64,000 bases of DNA from Dendrocalamus latiflorus (Eukaryota; Streptophyta; Magnoliopsida; Poales; Poaceae). Each line of letters opens with the position of its first letter. Position 1 is the stretch's first letter. The DNA is taken from assembly GCA_017311315.1 (NCBI GenBank), contig CM029627.1, positions 54,054,527 to 54,118,526 on the forward strand. The letters are read 5' to 3'. Position numbers and translations under genes: made by a program. Of the stretch, positions 22,829 through 33,479 are shown piece after piece. The notes beneath the pieces were generated by a model. That model was not told the origin of the DNA and did no database searches. It saw only the letters and a program-made list of their open reading frames with translations.

Positions 22829-22831
22829 ATA

Positions 22832-23285
22832 TGATGCGGGGGATTGCCCGATCTTCACGGCGTAGGATCGATGAAGATAGTTTGGATCTGTGCAACCTGA
22901 CGAATCGATGGCGCCAACCACTGTTAGAACAGCAACCTGCGACAAAAGAATTCGCCCAACCACACGCTCATGATCTCGTCTACCCGACCACCAAGTAGAC
23001 GCGTCGTCGCTCCAGCCAATCACAAGGAAATACAAGAACGACGGGGAAGAACGCCCGATTCCCCTCTAGGTTACAATTATATGCTAAACGCTAGGAGGAA
23101 CAAGCAAAGAGCTCTCTCAAAAAATAGATCTATTTCTGTTTGTGGTGGTCTGTTTCTTTCAAAACGTGCATACAAACAAATATAAGGCCGCAGCCGAAAC
23201 CTAATACGAGCCAAAAAAAACAACTAGATCGAGTCCCTCGTGCACTCGGCCGGCCCCACGTAAAGCATTTAATTCGGACTTTGCA
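22832..23285 (-). repeat. 5' LTR of the minus-strand gypsy element
   Basis: On the minus strand the LTR ends CCCCCGCATCA next to the primer site, so the inner border at 22,832 is good. The outer border is set near 23,285 because a CA there would be the complement of the starting TG; this end is approximate. The content is non-coding. Confidence 0.6.
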
Positions 23286-23640
23286 TGGCTGACATGATTA
23301 ACAAATTGATGAAGCAGGCCATCGCTTTGTTTGACCGAGACATGAACCTTCTGTACTCCTTTTTTTCTTGGTTCTTCCTGGCGGCATGCAGCATGTGTAG
23401 CAAACTACTCTTTGATTTATTTATTCCCTCCTTTACCACGTCATGCAATTTGATGGCCGCATGCAACTTTGCTAGCTTCTTTGGTTCTTGCATGCATATA
23501 CTCCTTTTGATTTTTCTTTTGTTTGTCTCGATTCTCATATATATGCATGATTTTCTTGCTCGACTGATTTCTTCTGGCTTTGACATCCCAATATCTCCTT
23601 ATGCACAAATCTGAGACCAATTAAAATACTAGCATTAGGT
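23286..23640. other. Unassigned spacer
   Basis: Two overlapping frames on opposite strands (23,285-23,614 plus and 23,269-23,586 minus, about 105 residues each) have no recognisable domain. No repeat border is seen. Confidence 0.4.
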
Positions 23641-23812
23641 AGTAGCCAATTCTCATGTAAATTAAAGCTAAAGTTAATTAAGAGCGAGTTCACCGGTTGA
23701 TTAATCTTTTTAGAGTGAAGAATTTAATTAAGAGCGAATTCTCATGTAAATTAAAGCTAAATTTAATATATATTTCCATGAAGCGTATTTTACTAGAGTG
23801 AAGAATTGGCTA
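23641..23812. repeat. MITE-like element before the Tat element 2 LTR
   Basis: The ends TAGCCAATTCT (23,642) and AGAATTGGCTA (near 23,802-23,812) are inverted copies. Inside, a CTCATGTAAATTAAAGCTAAA segment occurs twice (23,652 and 23,741). It also contains a 28-bp inverted copy of part of the neighbouring LTR (23,766-23,793). Confidence 0.45.
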
Positions 23813-23868
23813 ATACTTTGGGGAAATTGGCTTACATGATGGGAATAGTAGAGAAAGATTGAGGTGAT

Positions 23869-23873
23869 GGTTT
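23869..23873 (+). repeat. Target-site duplication, left, Tat element 2
   Basis: GGTTT stands directly before the 5' LTR and again at 42,948-42,952 after the 3' LTR. Copy 2 of the duplication has a single GGTTT at 52,379-52,383. Confidence 0.93.
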
Positions 23874-24119
23874 TGTGGTAGGGATGGCCCTCACCTAAGC
23901 CCAGCTAGCCTACTAAAGAGTTGTAAAGCCTAAAATGGGATGTGTGTAATGACATAAATACTCCTATGGAGGGCACATGAGTGTAAGGGTAAGATTGTAA
24001 AATACGCTTCATGGAAATATATATACATGCCCTAGACATAGGGAAGGGGCAAGCATTGTCCATCCATCTCATCCATCCCACTACTCTCCTACTCTACTGT
24101 TTAGCCAGTAGCCACAATA
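23874..24119 (+). repeat. 5' LTR of Tat element 2
   Basis: The 246-bp LTR starts TGTGGTAGGGATGGCCC and ends TAGCCACAATA. The borders are fixed by the target duplication and by alignment with the 3' LTR. Confidence 0.92.
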
Positions 24120-24120
24120 G

Positions 24121-24134
24121 TTGGCGCCATCCAT
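24121..24134 (+). promoter_or_regulatory. Primer-binding site region of Tat element 2
   Basis: TTGGCGCCATCCAT follows the LTR by one base. A TTGGCGCC primer site is usual for Tat-lineage elements. The tRNA is not identified here. Confidence 0.65.
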
Positions 24135-24172
24135 GAGGACGACGGAGAGGAAGCCTTGAAATTTGACAAGTG

Positions 24173-25944
24173 ATGGCACCAAAGAAAGCTTCATCGACGG
24201 CAAGGAAGAAGCGGAACACGACGACATCGCTCACGAATGCCAGGGCCTCAGTCGGCGTACCGCCAGTGTCTACGTCAGCAACTGGCGCGGATGGCAACAC
24301 TGGTGTTACGAGCATTGATATTGACATCTGTGGTGTGGCAGCAAACCCCGCCGCTGGTGTGACGGTTGGCCTCAGTAGTGGCGCCCAGGTCAGCGGGAGC
24401 AGTGACACCGATGCCCATGCTGGCATGGCTAGCAACCCGGCACCCAGTGCGGGAGTGACAGGTGGCACCGACAGTCACACCGGTTTCGTCACCAACCCGG
24501 GGGCCCATCGCACCGACGCACTGAACAGCTCCAGAGGACAGGCCGTAGTTACCACCAACTCGGTGGTTCGTGCCGATGACCAAGCTGGTGCAACCACTTC
24601 GACGGTGGAAAACGCCCTACTGGAGGCCCTCGGTACGTTGCAGCGCGAGCTGGTAGATCTCCAAGGGGCTGTACGGGAAATGCAAGAGGCTTGGAGCTAG
24701 CAGGAGGCGTTGAGCCAACAAACCCCGTCAGCAGCGGTGACGGAAGCTACACCAGACCGGGCGGACAGCCGCGATGTTCCCACCTCTGGTCGCGCTGTGC
24801 TTCAATGTGTCGATCCAAAGTCCCTCTCTCTGCTGTCCTCCAGCAGTCGGCGTGGCCACAGAACTTCAAGTTCCCTACCATCGAGCCGTACAAGGGCGAC
24901 ACGTACCCAGAGAGTTCGTTTGCGTGTACGAAACCACCATCGAGGCTGCTAGTGGGGACGACTCCACCAAGGCAAAGGGATTGCCGCTTGCATTGCAAGG
25001 AGTGGCACTCTCTTGGTTTTTTTACCATAGAGCTGAACTCCATCTACGCATGGGAGCAAATCTAGGACCGCCTCTACAACAACTTCCAAGGAAACTATGT
25101 CGAGCGCGTCGACGCGGATCAACTCTTCGCAATCAGGCAAAAGCCCTCAGAAAAGCTCCGAGAGTGCTTCAAGCATTTTGCTAAGGTTTGCTATCAAGTC
25201 TAGTAGTCAATGAGACTACTATCATCAACGCAGTGATCCTAGGCCTTCGCCTGGGGCCGCTAGCCGAATACAACGCGTGCAAGCCCATAAAGACAATGGC
25301 CAAGCTCTTCAAAAAGATGGAGGAGTACGCGAGGACCGAGGAGGACGCTCAGCAGCGCAGAGGTGACACCTCTAATGCCAAGCAGGCGGAGGACTCACCG
25401 GAGGGCTCCTCCAAGCATAAGCAAGACCCATCGAAGGACACCAAGGACACCTCTAAGTGCAAGCAAGATTCATCGAACGACAAGTCCAACCATAAACAGC
25501 ACAAGTCTCAGAAGGCCCACTATGTCTTCGATATCAAAAGCGGCTCCGATGATAGTGCCCCCGCTCACAGAGGTCGTGGGCGCAGGCGAGGCTCAGGCCA
25601 TGATGATGGGACGCTTGCTGAAGTGGACCGCCAACACCGCGGGCTGCAGTGCGAGGTGCATGGCTGCGGTGATCATCTCATGCGGATGTGCCCCACCATC
25701 GCGATGCTTCGCCGAAGTGTCGCCAGGGACAGAGCCCTGGAAGCGGGAGCCCAGCGGTGGCTCACGTGCAACAGCCACAAGAAGGCCTGCTGTGCATACA
25801 GGCCCAGAGGGAGGCCAACGCCGCATCATAAATGTCATCTCTAGGGGCTCTTCCCTGGAATTTTCATCCGGGTGGCAGCAGAAAGCCTACGCATATCGGT
25901 TGCATCATGTGGCGGTGTACCCGGCACAAGCACCGCCGGCCTAG
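24173..25944 (+). pseudogene. gag of Tat element 2
   Basis: The start ATG at 24,173 gives MAPKKASSTARKKRNTTTS and a Thr/Gly/Ala-rich N-terminal part, broken by an amber codon at 24,698-24,700. The capsid part needs three frames: FKFPTIEPYKGDTYPE (about 24,870), ALQGVALSWFFYHRAELHL (about 24,990), then QGNYVERVDADQLFAIRQ and VNETTIINAVILGLRLGPLA (to 25,330). A C-x2-H-x4-H-x4-C knuckle (CEVHGCGDHLMRMC) lies near 25,650. The linker is Lys/Ser/Asp-rich. It cannot be translated as one protein. Confidence 0.82.
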
Positions 25945-26861
25945 GCGCAACATGACATCACCTTCATAGCCGCCGACGCAAATAGCATTGACTTCTCTCA
26001 CGAGGATCCCCTGGTCATCCAAGCCGCCATCACGGGCTGCGATGTTAAGTGTGTCCTGGTCGACGGAGGCAACTTACTGACATTCTATTCGCGGTAGCTT
26101 TCGACCAGATGGGAATCCCCCGGAGCCGGCTAGGCCCCCGGAGAATCCCACTTCAGGGCTTCGGAGGCCAACCATTCAAGGCTCTGGGCCAGATCCGGTT
26201 GCAAATGTCCTTTGTGTGGGGCGATAACCAGAGGAGTGAGGACGTCACTTTCGACATCGTCGATCTACCATACCCATATAATGCCATCCTGGGATGCCCG
26301 ACCCTCAATTCCTTCGGTGCAGTTCTGCACCACAGCTTTCTATGCATGAAACTCCTAGGCCCACAAGGCATCATCACAACATTCGGTGACCAGGACCTTG
26401 CCCGGCAGATAGAGCTTGGCACTCGGGGCCTGCATCAAAGGGTGCATGTGCTCACGGACACTCTCGAGGCAGGCACGCCCTCCGCCCCGGGATGGATGCC
26501 TAAGCCTCGGCCGAATGGAGGAGTCAAGAGAGTCCCCCTGCACACTAAAGATCATCAAGTGTCCATCGGTGAGGGCCTTCCCCCAGAGGTTGAGTACAAT
26601 CTACTCCGAGACAACATGGATGTCTTCACGTGGTATCCGCCTAACATAAAGGGTGTGGATCACACCCTCATCGAGCACACAATAGCGGTCCACCCCGACG
26701 CCAAGCCAGTCAGGTAGAGACTCCGCCGCATGTCCCTTGAGCATCAACAGGCAGCCAAGTCAGAGGTAGCGAAGCTGCTCTAGTCCAGGGTCATCTGTGA
26801 AGTTCAGCACCCGGACTGGCTTGCCAGTCCGGTGCTAGTGAAGAAGGCCAATGGTGCGTAG
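25945..26861 (+). pseudogene. Protease and linker of Tat element 2
   Basis: The protease motif LVDGG at about 26,058 is followed by a frameshift (a base is missing after GGCAACTTACTG) and then FDQMGIPRSRLG, SFVWGDNQRSEDVTFDIVDL and YNAILGCPTLNSFGAV in the frame 26,049-26,717. Stops at 26,715-26,717 and near 26,781 interrupt the linker. The frame into RT carries an amber codon at 26,859-26,861, the same codon as in element 1. Confidence 0.78.
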
Positions 26862-27960
26862 CGCATGTGTATTGACTTCACCGCCCTCAACAAGACGTGT
26901 CCAAAGGACAACTACCCATTGCCTCGCATAGATCAGCTGGTGGATGCCATGGTAGGATGTGAGCTAATGAGCTTCCTGGACACGTATTCTGGCTGCCATC
27001 AGATTCACATGGATAAGGGCGATGAGGACAAGACCAGCTTCATAACACCAGTAGGGATATACTGCTTTGTCACGATGCCCTTCGGTCTTAAAAATGCAGG
27101 CGCCACCTTTACATGCCTCGTCGTGTTCACACTCACCTCCCAGCTTGGGAGGAACGTTGAAGCCTATGTTGATGACGTAGTTGTAAAGACCAGGCAACCT
27201 GCCACCCACGGTCAAGACCTTCAGGAGACCTTCGACAACCTTAGACGAGCAGGCATCAAGCTCAACCAAACAAGTGCGTCTTCAGTGTGCAAGCGGGGAA
27301 GCTTCTCGGCTTCCCGGTGTCCGGGCGTGGCATCTAGGTGAACCCTGACAAGGTCGACGAGATCCTCTCTGTAGAGCCGCCCAAGACGACAAAGGAGGTC
27401 CAGAGGCTCACCGGACGCATGGCTGCGTTGAGTCGCCTCCTATCTAGGGCAGCCGAGCGAGGCCTCCCATTCTTCAAGACCTCCATGGATGTGACAGGTT
27501 TCATTGGGATGACGACTATGTAAAGGCTTTTGACGAGCTCAAGAAGCACCTCGCAAGCCTTCCCACCCTAGTCGCCCCGGCACCAAAGGCTCTGCTCCTG
27601 CTATACCTCACTGCCACCACAACAGCAGTCAGTGCAATCCTCGTCTTGGAGGAGTGCACCCTTCAACGACCTGTGTACTTCGTCTCTGAAGCCCTTCAGG
27701 GTGCGAAGACACGATACACCGAGCTGGAGAAGTTGGCCTACGCTCTTGTCATGGCCTCAAGGAAGCTCCAGCATTACTTCCTCGCTCATCCTATCACCAT
27801 GCCATCCTCATTTCCCTTGGTGGAGATGCTACATAATAAGAAGTCCACAGGCTATATATCGGCAAGTGGGCGGCCGAGCTCGCACCCTTCTCCTTGACGT
27901 ACGCTTCACGCATGGCCATAAAGTCTTAGGTCCTCGCGAACTTCCTCGCCAAGTGGACCC
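26862..27960 (+). pseudogene. Reverse transcriptase of Tat element 2
   Basis: RMCIDFTALNKTCPKDNYPL starts the RT core, followed by MPFGLKNAGATF and YVDDVVVK (about 27,165). A base is lost near 27,268, after AGIKLN, and the frame returns later. Amber codons stand for CAG at about 27,333 (GI*VNPDK) and 27,928 (KS*VLANFL). RPVYFVSEALQGAKTRYTEL (27,668 on) and the EMLHNKKSTG region follow. The catalytic YVDD is intact but the enzyme is not expressible. Confidence 0.85.
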
Positions 27961-28440
27961 ACCAGCTCAGCCGCACACACAGCCGCCAGTAGACCCAGTG
28001 TGGACCCTTCACACCGATGGAGCCAATGGTGCCTCGGGCGCCGGGGTCAGAGCAGTGATCACCACACCAGAGAGACATCGCCTGTTGTACTTAGCACGTC
28101 TTGGGTTCCTGGCGACAAACAACATGGCCAAATACGAAGCGCTACTCTTCGGCCTCGCCAAGCTGAAGGCCCTCGGCGCAAGGAGGGTGCTTGTTCACAC
28201 AGACTCGCGCCTAATCGCGGGACACGTTGACAACTCTTATCAAGCCAAAGATCCCGATCTAGCCAAGTATTTGGCTGCCATGAGGGTGAGGGAGCACCAT
28301 TTCTTGGGCGTTATGGTGAAGGTCGTCCCGAGGGTGGACAACGAACAGGCTGACGCGTTGGCCAAGGCTGCTAGTCAGCAAATCCCTCCTCCCGTTGGAG
28401 CCTTCACTGAGGTCTTAGTCACCACGGCCGTTGAATAGGA
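27961..28440 (+). pseudogene. RNase H domain of Tat element 2
   Basis: WTLHTDGANGASGAG begins near 28,000, followed by NNMAKYEALLFGLAKLKALG, VHTDSRLIAGHVDNSYQAKD and DNEQADALAKAA (about 28,340). The catalytic acidic residues seen in element 1 are all present. The reading frame is open across the whole domain and ends at a TAG near 28,438. Confidence 0.78.
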
Positions 28441-29705
28441 TAAGCACGATGCAGCCCTTGTCCACCAAATCCTCCAGCAAGGTGATTGGCGGGAGCCCAT
28501 CTACGGTTATTTGCAGGGCATAGCCGAGCCAGACGACCCTCTTGAGCTGCGGTGCCTGTAGCATCATGCCAGGTCCTTTGAGGTACTAGATGGTGTCCTC
28601 TACAAGCGAGGGGTCTACACCCCACTATTGTCATCCCTTCCGCGCAGTGAGGGACAACAGCTCCTTGCTGAAATTCATGCGAGACTTTGTAGCTCGCACA
28701 TCGCGCCGCGAGCTCTCATTGGCAAAGCATTCAGACAGGGCTTCTACTGGCCAATGGCCATGGCGGACGTGTGTGACCTCGTGCGTCGATTCCAGGGGTG
28801 TCAATGGATGGGAAGGGTCATCCATAGACCTCCAACGAACTTGCAGCCCATCCCACCGATATGGCCGTTGGCGCGCTGGGGCATTGACGTCATCGGACCT
28901 CTTCGCGTGCCCTAGGGGATCATCAATTCGTCGTAGTCACTATAGAATATTTCTCCAGGTGGCCCGAAGCGATGGCGTTGGCTAGGGTAACCTCCGCAGC
29001 CATGCAACATTTCCTCTGGCAGACCATCATTTGCCGCTTTGGGGTCCCCAGGGAAATCACTATCGATAACGGCTTGCAATTTGACTCCGCGTCATTTAAA
29101 ACATTTTATGATCGTATGGGCATCACACTTTGATACGCCTCCGTTGGGCACCCGCAGTCCAATGGAGCAGTCGAGCGGGCAAACGGCGCCATCTCTGCCG
29201 GAGTCAAGAAGTGCCTCGTCAGACTCCCGAAGGGTAATTGGCCGGAAGAGCTTCCTAGTGTGCTCTGGTCCCTCCACACGACGGTAACACGTCCGACGGG
29301 GTTCACGCCATTCAAACTACGTTTTGACAATGAGGCAGTCACACCAGAAGAAATTAAAGCCGGCTCGAGGAGGGTCCTCGCCCAGGCTCCGGTGGAAGAG
29401 CGAGCGCTGTCCCTGGATCTCCTTGACGACGGCCGAGTCAGTGCCACCGAACACGTCGTTAAGTACGTGCACCAGACTACGCGTGCGTACAAATGTACTG
29501 TGTACTCGTGACAGTTCCAGCCAGGGGACCTCGTCCTGAAGTTGGCGTTGCACGCGACGACGGTAGGCAAACTAGAGTCCAAATGGGAGGCCCCTACATC
29601 GTCACAGCAGCTTTGCAGCACAGAGCGTATCACCTCGCAACCTTGGAGGTGCGAACTCTCCGTCACACATGGAATGTAGACCAGTTGCGACGATACTATG
29701 CGTGA
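28441..29705 (+). pseudogene. Integrase of Tat element 2
   Basis: The zinc finger (EIHARLCSSHIAPR, then CDLVRRFQGCQWM with the first Cys changed to Phe) is followed by the core. The first Asp is in WGIDVIGPL, the second in IDNGLQFDS (codon 29,065-29,067, intact here) and the Glu in SNGAVERANGA. An amber codon stands at 28,913-28,915 and further breaks lie near 29,132, 29,510 and 29,580. The end VRTLRHTWNVDQLRRYYA at 29,705 matches the end of the element 1 integrase. Confidence 0.85.
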
Positions 29706-29817
29706 AGCCAAAGGGATACTCACCGCACTGCCAGCACCCAACCCTTTATAATAGCTCACACGTGCAAACGGGAGATCAATAAAGGACGCCGTTTGCAAAA
29801 GTGGTCTCATTCTGCAT

Positions 29818-30300
29818 AAGACACGCGGAGGCAAGCCTCTGCATGCACTTTTCAGAGTATAAACAAGATACGCAAAGGCGAGCCTCCGCATGCACTCTTT
29901 GGAGTATAAACAAGATAGGCGAAGGCGAGCCTCCGCGTGCACTCTTCGGAGTATAAACAAGACACGCGGGGGCGAGCCTCCATGTGCACTCTTCGGAGTA
30001 TAAACAAGACACGTGGGGGCGAGCCTCCGCGTGTACTCTTCGGAGTATAAACAAGACACGTGGGGGCGAGCCTCTGTGTGCACTCTTCGGAGTATAAACA
30101 AGACATGTGGGGGTGTGCCTCCACGTGCACTCTACGGAGTATAAACAAGACATGCGGGGGCGAGCCTTCACATGCACTCTTCGGAGTATAAATAAGACAC
30201 GCGGGGGTGAGCCTCCGCGTGCACTCTTCAGAGTATAAATAAGACACGCGGGGGTGAGCCTTTGTCGTCTCGGGCAACTCTGCGGAGTATAAAGCGTCAG
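29818..30300 (+). repeat. 47-bp tandem array with TATAAA units, about 10 copies
   Basis: GAGTATAAACAAGACACG recurs at about 29,855, 29,902, 29,949, 29,996 and 30,043 and so on to 30,286, with a strict 47-bp period. Each unit also has GGGGGCGAGCCTCC and GTGCACTCTTCG. The counterpart in element 1 is the 42/61-bp array. All three minus frames are free of stops in most units, which creates long but meaningless antisense frames. Confidence 0.92.
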
Positions 30301-30420
30301 GAACTTTGTCATCCCGGGCAACTCAATGGAGTTTAAAAAATCACGCGATGGCTTCGACCCTTCACGTGTACCTTTCCTAGTAAACAGTGGCACGCCGGTA
30401 TCCTTTCCATCGAACCATAC

Positions 30421-30955
30421 GTAGCGCTCATGCGTCTACTTTGTTTAGGCACCAGCTCTGCTGCTACCACTTCGAAGGGTAAGGGACGGAGCGCTCACGT
30501 GTCTACTTCATTTAGGCGCCAGCTCCGCTACCGCCACTTCGAAGGGTAAGGGATGGAGCGCTCGTATGTCTACTTCGTTTAGGTGCCAGCTCCGCTGCCG
30601 CCATTTCGAAGGGTAAGGGATGGAGTGCTCATGTGTCTACATCATTTAGGCGCTAGCTCTGTTGCCGCCACTTCGAAGGACAAGGGACAGAGTGCTCGCG
30701 CATCTACATCGCCTAGTCGCTAGCTCTGCTGCCGCCACTTTGAAGGGTAAGGGATGGAACGCTCATGCGTCTACTTCATTTAGGCGCCAAATCCGCTGCC
30801 GCCACTTCGAAGGGTAAGGGACAGAGTACTCGCGCGTCTACTTTGTTTAGGCACCAGCTCCACTACCACCACTTCGAAGGATAGGGGACGGAGCATTTGC
30901 GTGTCTATTTCGGCTAGCTGCCAGCTTCGCTACCGCCACTTCAAAAGGACACGAG
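30421..30955 (+). repeat. 67-bp tandem array, 8 units
   Basis: CACTTCGAAGGGTAAGGGA-like cores recur every 67 bp from 30,468 to 30,937, with GGAGCGCTC and GCGCCAGCTCCGCTGCCGC. Element 1 has 4 units of the same array. Confidence 0.9.
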
Positions 30956-31500
30956 CGGACAGTGCGTGCCCGCTAATTCAAAGCGAGGAGGGCCGTGTTG
31001 ACCCTTCATTCCTACCCTACTCCATGCATATTTCATACTAGAATGTTGAGGGCAAGGCCAGCGACACTCACCTCGCACTCGAAGTCCTAGTCATTGGTCG
31101 ACCTCCCAAGCACTCCTCGACAAGACAAGCGATATCGAAGTAAGCGTACTCATGAAAGGAAGGCCAGGGCACATGTTCGCTTTGGCTATTACTTTCATTA
31201 AAAGTGCGAAGGGTAGCGTTTACAAGTACATTCACTTAGTTAAGAACACTACTCGTCCCACTCCTCTATCTTAACATAGTCTCACCTCAAAGTTCCCCCG
31301 TCGTGAGCCGCATTTCCCAGAAGCGCAACGAGTCCTCTGCCCAGCCCCAATGTCGAAAGGCACTGCCGGACTATAAGGTCCGAAACTAGCAAGTACCTAC
31401 TCGTAATAAACAGCATATATGAGCAAAAGACTTCAATTTTTCATTTCATTTCCAAAAGGCAGGGATATATGGCACTGTTTTACATAACTAGGGGATACAT
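30956..31500. other. Spacer in Tat element 2
   Basis: Non-coding DNA between the 67-bp array and the 3' end of the antisense gene. No frame or repeat is recognised. Confidence 0.5.
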
Positions 31501-31579
31501 AGTGGTGCACGCCTACAACTCTGGGACTTCGGCATCACACCTGCGGGCCGACGCCACACTCCGAGCTGGCGGCGCCACC

Positions 31580-33404
31580 TTCATCGCGTCACGGGACTTC
31601 GTCAAGTTAGGCCCCAAAGTCCACGTCGCTCCGCAGGCTTCACCACATTCACCATAGCTTCGCCGATGTAGTCCCAGATCTGCTGGTGGAAGGCTCGTGC
31701 GGAGCGGCGAATGGCATGTATGGTGCCAGACATAACCCCACCCCCCGCGGGCAGCTCCAGCTGGGGGTGGCCAGTTCACCAACATGCAGGCATCCCCGGT
31801 GGTGGAGGAGGGCAAGGATGATGCACGTCATCACCATCGAACAATGGTTGCTGAAGGAGCGCACGGTGTTTAGCGCAAGGGCTGACGCCTCTTCGATCCG
31901 CCGAAGGGTGCTTGACAAGTCTTCGGGGCTGAAGGTGCGGGGTGGTACGATGACAGAGAGGTCGGAGAGGGTGCTCTCCCTAGTTTCCATCGAGTTCCAC
32001 GCAGCCACCGAGGAATCACCCAGTGCCTGGTCCCTCTCCCCAAGAGTTACAGTCAGCCGGGCCTTCTCCTCCTCTAGCACGGAGGTCTGCTGAAGCAGCC
32101 TGTCGTGCTCTTCGGAGGCTAGCCACTGCGTCTGCTCCACGACTACCTGAGCTTCAGCAATCACCATCGCGCCCTCCATTTCGAGGAACTGGATCTGCTC
32201 GTCCTTAGCCGCATTGGCCTCTTCAGTGGCGCGGAGTCGGTCCTCCAGCACACCTCGCTCTCGAGCCCGGGCTGCCTGTAGAGCATGAGCGAGGGCAAGA
32301 GCCTGCACAACATAGTTGTCAGTGAAGTCCCATAACCACAAATGTAATTCAAGAGTGGGAGCACTTGCCCTCATCTTCGCGGTTTCCAACGTGCCTTCCA
32401 GGAGCTCTGGGCCACATGGCGATAGCGCCCGTCGGTCCAATCTAGCGTCCACATAGGGATGAATTCGGACATGATTAGGCACCAAGTCTCCATGCCGGCG
32501 ACTTCCACAGCAGTGAGGGTCGAGGTCACATCCGGGGTGGGTACGCCGGCCACTTCGTGGCCACTCCCGTTGCTAGAACCTTGTCCGCATCCCGGAGATT
32601 GTGTCCCAGCTAATGTCGACGATGGTATCAGGGAGCAGATCGAAGAGAGCTTCACGAAGTCGTGGGAAGAGAATGAGTGGCACCTACCTTCGTCGTGAAG
32701 AGGTGAAGATCGTCGAGATGACAGGCCCGCCTCCAAACGAACCACAGGGGCACCACCCATATCTTGTGTGGCCAAGTCCGCTCCAGGCCCAACGGCTTCC
32801 GCTTCAAAGTCCGACTTCGACAGAGCTCCCCCGCCAATTCGAAGCGCTCCGCAAGTCCCGCAGGTGAACTTGTCTGAGAGCGCTTCGCGCTCGGCGCCTT
32901 CGGGGATGCCTCGTCGGCCTCCACAACCGGCGTAGGCAATGACGCTTCGCCTTCCAAGGCGTCCGCAGCGGGACTCGGGTGTTCGTGCCCTTTGTCTCCC
33001 GGGTCGCTCACGGGCTCCTTGTCGCCAGGGGCGTTGCGAACGGCCTCTGCCTCCAAATTGGAGTTGGCATACTCCGCCAAGACGAAGTCGGTGACTATTG
33101 TGGCCTCGCCTCCAGTAGGTTCTTCAGGCGGGGCAGCCGTCGGGCTAGATCGGGGGGCGGGCGATTGGGCCCTTCATCGAGCAGGATAGGCCTCCCCCTT
33201 GTCATTGCCATCTCGAGGGCTAGCCTGGCCGATGGTCGACATGGCACGCCCCGGCATGGCGATGCCCAGAGCTTCGCATACGTGGTTTACTCGCCCCAGG
33301 TTCGCTGTCAAGGCCTCTTAAAGACTGTGTTCCTCGGCCACGTACGGCCTAAGGAACACCATCACCGCACGCTCCGCGTCCTCAAGGAGGAGTTCTGCCA
33401 ATAA
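31580..33404 (-). pseudogene. Antisense gene of Tat element 2, 3' part (coiled coil)
   Basis: The minus strand carries VLEDRLRATEEANAAKDEQI, EEHDRLLQQTSVLEEEKARL and SLRRIEEASALALNTVRSF-like segments, matching the coiled-coil part of the element 1 antisense gene block for block. A Pro/Ser-rich region lies upstream (33,080-32,600). Frame changes and stops occur. The gene is interrupted at 33,479 by the nested gypsy LTR and resumes at about 37,781. Confidence 0.7.
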
Positions 33405-33474
33405 AAAGAGTTAGAATCTATAGCAATTATAATCTGCGCAACATGTGCAATCGAGAGCTTACGGGGATCAGAGG

Positions 33475-33479
33475 GCTTC
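33475..33479 (+). repeat. Possible left target site of the LTR-A element
   Basis: GCTTC precedes the LTR start TGTAATAGCCC. The right flank has GCCTTC at about 37,776 but the 3' end of this element is deleted, so no clean duplication can be shown. Confidence 0.35.

Noticed and set aside
23269..23614. Overlapping frames of 109 and 105 residues
   Set aside because: Opposite strands of the same DNA, no known domain, no splice or promoter support.
29106..30393. Antisense frames of 331, 205 and 141 residues rich in FILRRVH and CLYSEE
   Set aside because: They arise from the 47-bp tandem array read in its three antisense frames and from antisense integrase; no protein domain.
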